Source: Acetobacteraceae bacterium | Lineage (GTDB): Bacteria > Pseudomonadota > Alphaproteobacteria > Acetobacterales > Acetobacteraceae | NCBI GenBank assembly: GCA_027323595.1 | Contig: DAHWBL010000467.1 | Span: 1-11,030, forward strand | Reading direction: 5' to 3' | Length of the DNA: 11,030 nt | Shown: positions 6,336-11,030 of the stretch, one piece after another | Numbering within the stretch: position 1 is the first letter of the stretch | Layout of the letters: the number at the start of each line of letters is the position of its first letter | Translations under genes and position numbers: made by a program | The notes under the pieces: generated by a model | What the model saw: only the letters and a program-made list of their open reading frames with translations | Told to the model about the DNA's origin: nothing | The model's database searches: none

Positions 6336-7868
6336 TCAGCGCGTGCCGGCGAGCGCCGTGGGAATGGCGCCGAGCAGCGCGGTCTGATGTTGCAGGAAAT
6401 CGGCGAGCACCCGGCGGGCGTCCTCGCGGTCCTCCGCGCGGGCGAACAGGCGGGGTTGCAGACCCACCGCGATCAGCAGCGGCGGCGCGTTGCCGCCGAG
6501 CAGATTGTTGCGCGCCTGCTCCAGCCGGGGCGTGAGCCCGCCCGCCGATGGGGTGCCGTCGATCCACAGCGCCGAGGCGGTCAGCCGTGGCGGCTCACGC
6601 AGCTCCACCAGGCGCCAGGCCGAGGGGCTGGCGCCGGGAACCGACAGGCCGGAGGTGGCGGCGTCGGCGGCGTTGGTCTCACCGGTGGCATCGCGCATGG
6701 CGTGCGTCACCGCCGACCAGGTGGCCCGTGCCGGCAGCGCGCGCACGCGTGCATCCAGCCGCGCCTGACCGCAGACGAAATGCTGCACGCCCGGCGAGGC
6801 GGGGGCCGATGCGTCGGTCTGGCATTCCGCGGTGGCGACGAACGGCGGCAGCGTGAGCACCGGCGCGGCATGGACAGCGTCGTCGAGCATCTGGCTCGCC
6901 AGCGGCGCCGCGGCGGCCGGAACCAGGGCCGCGAGCAGCACGCTCACCGCCATGGCGGGGCGCGTCGCGGGCAGCGGCGAGGGTGCGGCGCGCCGAACCG
7001 GGGCGGGGGTGGTGTCCTGGCGGAACGGCAGGCCGGCGAGGATCAGCAGCAGGATGACGAAGGAGAAGAATATCCAGCCATAGATTAGATGGTCGGCGGC
7101 GGCCGCCTCCGCGCTGCCGATCAGGTGGCCGAGCACGACGATGCCGAGCGCGCGCAGGCCGTTGGCGAAGATCGGGATCACGCAGGCCGCCGCGATGAAG
7201 GCGATGCGCCGGCCGGGGCTGCGGTAGATGGTGCAGGCATAAACCACCGCGAAAGCGACCGCCGCGATCAGGAAGCGCAGCCCCGCGCAGGCCTCGGCGA
7301 CATAGAACACGCCTTCGGGAATCTCGATGGTGAAGGCATCGACGTAATTTGGGATGCCCAGGACATTGAGCCCGGTTTCGACGAAGTCCGCGGTCACGTG
7401 CTGCAATGCCGGGGTCAGAAAGGCACCGAACGGCACCAGGAAAAACAGATACAGCAGCGGCACCGCGAGAGCCCGATACAGCCGCCAGCCCAGCATGCAG
7501 AGCAGGAAAATCTCGGCGAAGCAGAGCAACGCGAGCTGGCGCCCCTCCATCAGCCCGAGCCGCTCGGCGACGAACCAGGCGCCGGCGATCGGGATGGCCA
7601 GCAGCGCTGGCCAGGCCACCGGGCGGGGGCGCAGGCCGGCGATCTGGTCGCGCCGCTCCCAGCCCAGCCACAGCGCGATCGGGATCACGAAATAGCAATG
7701 GCCATAGGCGGTGCTGTCATACCAGACGGCGAGCGCGGCGCTGACCTCGGTGCGAAACATCAGCAGCAGGGCGGCGAGCCCGGCGGCGATCAGCACCGCC
7801 ATGCGCACACCCTCGCCGTCGCGGGCGGTGCGCGGCCGGCTGTCCATCGTGGTGGCGTCCATTGGCAT
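6336..7868 (-). CDS. xrtA: Exosortase A (XrtA) fused to an EpsI-like C-terminal domain
   Basis: A 510-residue inner-membrane protein. Exosortases are transpeptidase-like enzymes that process PEP-CTERM tails of exported proteins in EPS-producing Gram-negative bacteria. Residues 1-290 hold about eight hydrophobic segments and the family's catalytic triad: C194 in EACAGLRFL, R239 in NGLRALGIV and H260 in AADHLIYGW. A further hydrophobic segment (about 308-325) leads into a probably periplasmic domain (about 330-510) placed where EpsI (DUF3485/TIGR02914) sits in fused exosortases. That half is weakly conserved: I recognise it by position, size and the pattern of W and R residues, not by a firm motif. 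It has two cysteines, C349 and C366. The FemAB stop is 38 nt upstream; wecB begins 1 nt downstream. A second ATG at 7862 may be the true start because GGAG at 7872-7875 is 9 nt from it but only 3 nt from the first. The exosortase half is confident, the EpsI label less so. Confidence 0.9.
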   Translation of the reverse strand: MPMDATTMDSRPRTARDGEGVRMAVLIAAGLAALLLMFRTEVSAALAVWYDSTAYGHCYFVIPIALWLGWERRDQIAGLRPRPVAWPALLAIPIAGAWFVAERLGLMEGRQLALLCFAEIFLLCMLGWRLYRALAVPLLYLFFLVPFGAFLTPALQHVTADFVETGLNVLGIPNYVDAFTIEIPEGVFYVAEACAGLRFLIAAVAFAVVYACTIYRSPGRRIAFIAAACVIPIFANGLRALGIVVLGHLIGSAEAAAADHLIYGWIFFSFVILLLILAGLPFRQDTTPAPVRRAAPSPLPATRPAMAVSVLLAALVPAAAAPLASQMLDDAVHAAPVLTLPPFVATAECQTDASAPASPGVQHFVCGQARLDARVRALPARATWSAVTHAMRDATGETNAADAATSGLSVPGASPSAWRLVELREPPRLTASALWIDGTPSAGGLTPRLEQARNNLLGGNAPPLLIAVGLQPRLFARAEDREDARRVLADFLQHQTALLGAIPTALAGTR

Positions 7869-7871
7869 AAA

Positions 7872-7875
7872 CTCC
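7872..7875 (-). promoter_or_regulatory. Shine-Dalgarno site of xrtA
   Basis: The minus strand reads GGAG here. It lies 3 nt from the ATG at 7868 and 9 nt from the in-frame ATG at 7862, so spacing favours the second start, giving a protein two residues shorter. Confidence 0.5.
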
Positions 7876-7906
7876 AGGGCTCAGCGGTGTGGTCGCGTGC
7901 GCCTGC

Positions 7907-8962
7907 TCAACCGACACCGCGCACGATGTGCGGGCCGAGCAGATTGGCGATCGGCAGCGGCAGCTTTTTCCAGCCGGCGATGAACAGCCGGTATTTCGGG
8001 TTGAGCGGGTTGTGATCGGGGATGGTGGCGCCGGGCGCGAGGGGAAAGCGGTAGTCGAGCGGGGCCGGCGTGAAGCCCCAGTTTTTCTTGAAGGAAAATG
8101 AGCCGGTGCCGAGCTTGCTGCGGCCATAGTCGAACAGCCGGCACCCCCGCGCGGCGGCGCGGCGCATCACGTCCCAATACATGAAATCATTGGCATGGCA
8201 GTTCCTGGCCGATGCGGTTCCGCCGCCATAATAGGGCAGGACCTCGTCGCGCCAGTAGAAATTCATCACCGCGGCCACCGGATTGTCACCGTCGAGGATT
8301 TCCACCACGTCCATGCTGTCGCGAAAAATCTCGGCCAGGACCCGGAAATAGCGTCGCGAAAAGACCGGGGTGCCGAGATTGCGCACGCTCTCGGCATAGA
8401 TCGCATGCAGCCGATCGACCCCGCCGGTCACCCGGCCGGTGAGCCCGTGCTCGATGCCCTTGCGCACCACCGCGCGCTGCTTGCGCGGGATCGCCTTGAG
8501 GTTGGCGTCGTCATCGGCGCCGATCGGCTTGCGGAAGGTGACGTAGAGGTCGGTCTTGGCCGGCCACAGCGCCGGGTCCAGCCAGTCCGCCGGCGGCTGG
8601 TCGCGCAGGCGCAGTTCGAGCGCGGGCATGCGGGCCGCGCGCATCCGTGCCTGGCCGGCGTCCAGCAGGGCGGCGAAGCTCTGCTGGTCCGCCGCGAGCG
8701 GCCCGCCATAGACGCAAAATGGAAGCGAGATCAGGCTTTTGCCGAACAGCGGGCTGCGCACCTCGGCAAGCGGCAGTACCCCGGTGATCGACCCATCGCG
8801 CTCGGCGAACAGGAAATGGGTGCGGTGGCCAAAGCCCGCCTCGATCACGCGCCGCCAGTCGGCGCGGTGAAAGAAGGTGCCATCCGGGTGGGTGCCGACG
8901 AAGCGGTCCCACGCGGCGGCCGCGTCGGCGTGGTCCTCAAGACTGCGGATGGTGATCGGCAT
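7907..8962 (-). CDS. FemAB-related GNAT-like protein of the PEP-CTERM/EPS system
   Basis: A 351-residue cytoplasmic protein of the FemAB/GNAT superfamily, like those found in XrtA loci (TIGR03019). Relatives transfer aminoacyl or acyl groups; the substrate in exosortase loci is not known. Residues 1-150 form a first acyltransferase-like half (for example THPDGTFFHRADWRRV at 24-39). The second half has IPRKQRAVVRKGIEHGL (158-174) and the family hallmark FDYGRSKLGTGSFSFKKNWG (277-296). The open frame extends upstream to 9055, but that version would overlap the deacetylase gene by 80 nt and add 31 residues without domain character. The ATG at 8960-8962 begins MPITIRSLEDHADAA, which fits the family start, and lies 13 nt after the deacetylase stop. 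No Shine-Dalgarno is obvious. xrtA follows after 38 nt. Confidence 0.88.
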   Translation of the reverse strand: MPITIRSLEDHADAAAAWDRFVGTHPDGTFFHRADWRRVIEAGFGHRTHFLFAERDGSITGVLPLAEVRSPLFGKSLISLPFCVYGGPLAADQQSFAALLDAGQARMRAARMPALELRLRDQPPADWLDPALWPAKTDLYVTFRKPIGADDDANLKAIPRKQRAVVRKGIEHGLTGRVTGGVDRLHAIYAESVRNLGTPVFSRRYFRVLAEIFRDSMDVVEILDGDNPVAAVMNFYWRDEVLPYYGGGTASARNCHANDFMYWDVMRRAAARGCRLFDYGRSKLGTGSFSFKKNWGFTPAPLDYRFPLAPGATIPDHNPLNPKYRLFIAGWKKLPLPIANLLGPHIVRGVG

Positions 8963-8975
8963 GGGCAAACGCGGT

Positions 8976-9857
8976 TCAGTGCAGGGTCGGGTGGGCGCGC
9001 GGGCAGGCAAGCTCGGCGGCGAACACATGGTCCATCCGGTCCCAGGCGAAATCATGCAGCAGGGCGGCGAGGCGCGGTGCGGTGCGGTGCAGATTGAGGT
9101 AGTGGCGAAACCGCGACAGCCGGCTGGGCAGGGCCACGCGCGGCTGGCCGGGATCGACCTCCCACGGGTGAATGTAGAAAATTCCAGGTGCTTCCTCGGC
9201 TTTTTGGAAGCGGCGCAGGTTGGCGGCGAAGATGGCGTAGGGCAGCAGGCGGAAATAGCCGCCGCCGGAGGCGGGGATGTTGCGCCCGACCCGGCGCACC
9301 GTGGTCATCGGAAATTCCCACAGCGCGCCATCGGCGACACGGTGGGCAAAGCGCGGCGCGTCCGGCGCGCCATACAGATCATGCCGCACCGGATAGGTGG
9401 AGGAGCTGTAGCGGTGGCCGGTTTCGGCCAGGATCTCGTAGGCCCAGGGGGTGCGGGCGCTGATCGAGAAGGTGGGCGCGCGATAGCCGATCACCGCCAC
9501 GCCGCCGGCATCTTCGAGCAGCCCGCGCGCGCGCAGCAGGTCGGCGCGAAATTCCTCCGGGCCGAGCGTGTGGACCTGCTGGTGGAAATAGCCGTGGCTG
9601 GCAAGCTCGTGGCCGGCATCGACGATGCGGCGGATCAGCGCGGGATGGCGCTCGGCGACCCAGCCCAGGGTGAAGAAAGTGCCGTGGCTGCCGGCATCGG
9701 CGAACAGCGCGAGCAGGCGCTCGGTGTTGGCCTCCACGCGGCGGGGGATGTCGTCCCAGGTGGCGCGCGCGATGGTGTCGGCCATCACCTGGACCTGAAA
9801 GTAATCCTCGACATCGACGCTGAGCGCATGGGTGCGCGGCGCGACGGCGATGTTCAT
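8976..9857 (-). CDS. Polysaccharide deacetylase, PEP-CTERM locus subfamily (NodB fold plus DUF3473)
   Basis: Predicted to remove N-acetyl groups from an exopolysaccharide or its precursor. The 293 residues start MNIAVAPRTHALSVDVEDYF: the SVDVEDYF box (13-20) replaces the TFDDG motif of ordinary NodB enzymes and is typical of the exosortase-locus subfamily (TIGR03006), with D15, E17 and D18 as likely metal or catalytic acids. Motif 2 is HGYFH (H88, H92), giving the two metal histidines. Motif 3 is GYRAPTFSI (124-132, R126). The C-terminal extension has FYIHPWEVDPGQP (227-239), characteristic of DUF3473. No signal peptide is seen, so the protein may act in the cytoplasm or be exported in another way. 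The ATG overlaps the ATPase stop as ATGA, so start choice is firm. FemAB follows 13 nt later. Confidence 0.93.
   Translation of the reverse strand: MNIAVAPRTHALSVDVEDYFQVQVMADTIARATWDDIPRRVEANTERLLALFADAGSHGTFFTLGWVAERHPALIRRIVDAGHELASHGYFHQQVHTLGPEEFRADLLRARGLLEDAGGVAVIGYRAPTFSISARTPWAYEILAETGHRYSSSTYPVRHDLYGAPDAPRFAHRVADGALWEFPMTTVRRVGRNIPASGGGYFRLLPYAIFAANLRRFQKAEEAPGIFYIHPWEVDPGQPRVALPSRLSRFRHYLNLHRTAPRLAALLHDFAWDRMDHVFAAELACPRAHPTLH
9076..9090. repeat. (GGTGC)3 pentanucleotide repeat
   Basis: Three perfect GGTGC units lie in the last part of the deacetylase coding sequence (around residues 257-261). A gain or loss of one unit would shift the frame near the C-terminus. Three copies is few, and chance in GC-rich DNA is likely. 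Confidence 0.5.
9854..9857 (-). promoter_or_regulatory. ATGA stop/start overlap ATPase-deacetylase
   Basis: The ATPase stop TGA (9854-9856) and the deacetylase ATG (9855-9857) share bases on the minus strand, consistent with coupled translation. Confidence 0.85.
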
Positions 9858-10846
9858 GGCTGCTCGCCGCTGGCGATGGCCAGGATGCGCTGAAGCATGC
9901 GTTCCTGGCGCGCGCTCTGCGCCTCCAGGGCGGCGATGCGCGGCGCGAGCGTGGGGGGCTCCTCGGCGGTGAAGGCGGCGCGGATCGCCGCCAGCCCGGA
10001 GGCGGCTTGGGTGGCGGCGGAAGCGGCCCCGGCTTCCAGATCGTTGTCGAGTTCGGCGGCGGTGGTGCGCACCATTTCGGCGGTGATCTGGTCGCTGGCT
10101 TCGAGCGCGCCGAGCAGCATCACCCGACCGGAGAGCCGGTTGATCCGGCGCGGAATGCCGCCGGTGGCGGTGAACACCGCGTCGAAGGCGTCGTCATGCC
10201 AGCGTGGCCGGTCGATCCAGCCGGCGGTGGCAAGCCGATGGCGGATATAGTCGCGGGTTTCGTCGTTGCTGAGCGGGCCCAGATGGTAGGATGCGAGCAC
10301 CCGTTGGCGCAGTTGGTCAAGCTCGGGGCTGGCGAGGATTTTGCGGAATTGGGGTTGCCCCAGCAGGATGGTCTGCAACGAGGCGCGGCCGCCCTCGGTG
10401 ATGTTGGAGAGCATGCGCAGCTCCTCGATCGCGGGGATCGGCAGGTTCTGCGCCTCATCGACCACCAGCAGACAGCGCCGGCCGGCGGCGCGCTGGTCGC
10501 GCAGCACATCCTCGAAGCGCAGCAGCATCGCCGCCTTGCTCTGGCCCTCGGGCTCGATGCCGAAGCCGGCCATGGCGAGACGGAACAGATCCTCGGCCGA
10601 AAGCTGGGTGGTGTTGATGCGCGCGACGACATAGGCGCGCCGATCGAGCTGGGTCAGCAGGCGCTCGATCAAGGTGGTCTTGCCGGCGCCGACCTCGCCG
10701 GTGACGACGATGAAGCCCTCGGCCTGGGCGAGGCCGAAGGTGAGATGGGCGATGGCGCGGCTGTGCTGGCTGCTGCCGTAGAAGAAGCGCTGGTCCGGCG
10801 TGAGCTGGAACGGCGGCCCGGAAAGCCCGTAAAATTTCTCGAACAT
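9854..10846 (-). CDS. XrtA-associated AAA+ ATPase (ExeA-like)
   Basis: A 330-residue ATPase of the ExeA/AAA_22 type present in exosortase EPS loci (TIGR03015); its precise role is unknown, but assembly or regulation of the export machinery is the usual suggestion. It starts MFEKFYGLSGPPFQLTPD, the standard N-terminus of this family. Walker A is GEVGAGKTT (50-58, K56, T57), Walker B is CLLVVDEAQNL (125-135, D130, E131), a sensor-1 candidate is N148 in MLSNITE, and GGIPRRINRL (229-238) provides the sensor-2 arginines. A charged helical tail (about 300-322) may form a short coiled coil. The frame stays open to 10960, but those 38 extra residues run through the end of the barrel gene and are not family-like; GAGG 5 nt before the ATG at 10844-10846 supports the short start. 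It lies 7 nt after the barrel stop and overlaps the deacetylase by 4 nt. Confidence 0.93.
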   Translation of the reverse strand: MFEKFYGLSGPPFQLTPDQRFFYGSSQHSRAIAHLTFGLAQAEGFIVVTGEVGAGKTTLIERLLTQLDRRAYVVARINTTQLSAEDLFRLAMAGFGIEPEGQSKAAMLLRFEDVLRDQRAAGRRCLLVVDEAQNLPIPAIEELRMLSNITEGGRASLQTILLGQPQFRKILASPELDQLRQRVLASYHLGPLSNDETRDYIRHRLATAGWIDRPRWHDDAFDAVFTATGGIPRRINRLSGRVMLLGALEASDQITAEMVRTTAAELDNDLEAGAASAATQAASGLAAIRAAFTAEEPPTLAPRIAALEAQSARQERMLQRILAIASGEQP

Positions 10847-10851
10847 CGCCG

Positions 10852-10855
10852 CCTC
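10852..10855 (-). promoter_or_regulatory. Shine-Dalgarno site of the ATPase gene
   Basis: The minus strand reads GAGG, 5 nt before the ATG at 10846. It overlaps the TGA stop (10854-10856) of the preceding barrel gene, so the two reading frames are probably coupled. It fixes the ATPase start at the family-typical MFEKFYGL. Confidence 0.65.
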
Positions 10856-11030
10856 AGAAGCTTTTGCGCACGCCGACCAGGACCAGGGCCATGGAGAGCG
10901 GCGGCAGATAGGCCTGGCCGTAGGTGGCCCCGGACTCGATGTTGTCGGTGTAGCTGGCACGGAAGAATGCGGAAAGAGTCTCTGACAGGGTCTTGTTGAT
11001 GTTGAAGCCGATGGTGGCGAAGCTGGTGGT
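10854..11030 (-). CDS. C-terminal end of an outer-membrane beta-barrel protein, PEP-CTERM system type (partial)
   Basis: Only the last 58 residues and the TGA stop are in the window; the rest lies beyond the right edge. The frame shows alternating hydrophobic/polar strands (SFATIGFNINKTL, TLSAFFRASYTDN) and ends MALVLVGVRKSF. A terminal phenylalanine after alternating residues is the classic signal recognised by the outer-membrane barrel assembly machinery. Position directly before the ATPase matches the TIGR03016 barrel protein of XrtA loci, so a role in the outer-membrane part of EPS export is inferred; too little sequence is present to prove the family. The stop is 7 nt from the ATPase start. 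The frame, unlike the shadow frame of the ATPase that also crosses this stretch, has the expected protein character. Confidence 0.7.
   Translation of the reverse strand, partial: TTSFATIGFNINKTLSETLSAFFRASYTDNIESGATYGQAYLPPLSMALVLVGVRKSF

Noticed and set aside
5540..7088. Long plus-strand open frames opposite wecB and xrtA (331 and 265 residues)
   Set aside because: Both are antisense to confidently identified genes, with no recognisable domain or ribosome site.
7089..8015. 308-residue plus-strand open frame opposite xrtA and femAB
   Set aside because: It crosses the junction of two real genes on the other strand; the Q/E/H/G-rich text resembles no family.
10007..10999. 330-residue plus-strand open frame opposite the ATPase
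   Set aside because: It is antisense to Walker A and B coding sequence and continues across the barrel-ATPase junction.

Overview
The window is GC-rich, almost gap-free chromosomal DNA from what looks like a Gram-negative proteobacterium. An alphaproteobacterium such as a member of the Acetobacteraceae or a sphingomonad is my guess from base composition, gene style and an outer-membrane barrel terminus; the genus cannot be fixed from the sequence alone. No tRNA, rRNA, insertion sequence, integrase or CRISPR array is visible. No stretch of 300 bases lacks a gene; the longest gap is about 98 bases (2756-2853).

Right block (about 3969-11030, minus strand): a tightly packed operon of the XrtA (exosortase A, PEP-CTERM/EPS) type. 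In transcription order it encodes the C-terminal end of an outer-membrane barrel protein, an AAA+ ATPase, a PEP-CTERM-locus polysaccharide deacetylase, a FemAB/GNAT-like protein, exosortase A fused to an EpsI-like periplasmic domain, UDP-GlcNAc 2-epimerase (wecB type) and UDP-ManNAc dehydrogenase (wecC type). Junctions are ATGA overlaps or short gaps of 1-38 nt. Together the genes suggest export and modification of an exopolysaccharide linked to exosortase sorting, with UDP-ManNAcA made from UDP-GlcNAc by the last two genes. The sorted PEP-CTERM substrate and the polymerase, flippase and chain-length genes are not in the window.

Middle (2854-3957, plus strand): a single GT4 glycosyltransferase. 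Its stop codon faces the wecC stop codon at a distance of 11 nt, so it is convergent with the EPS operon and is probably one of its sugar transferases.

Left block (1-2755, minus strand): a secreted right-handed beta-helix protein is followed after 12 nt by a RecQ helicase that runs off the left edge inside its HRDC domain. The beta-helix gene and the glycosyltransferase diverge from a short intergenic region holding an inverted repeat and an AT-rich island.

Most notable: the exosortase-EpsI fusion with a divergent EpsI half, the wecBC pair built into an exosortase operon, and a secreted beta-helix gene apparently co-transcribed with recQ. The core system belongs to a known class (XrtA/PEP-CTERM EPS loci); the particular combination is what merits a second look.
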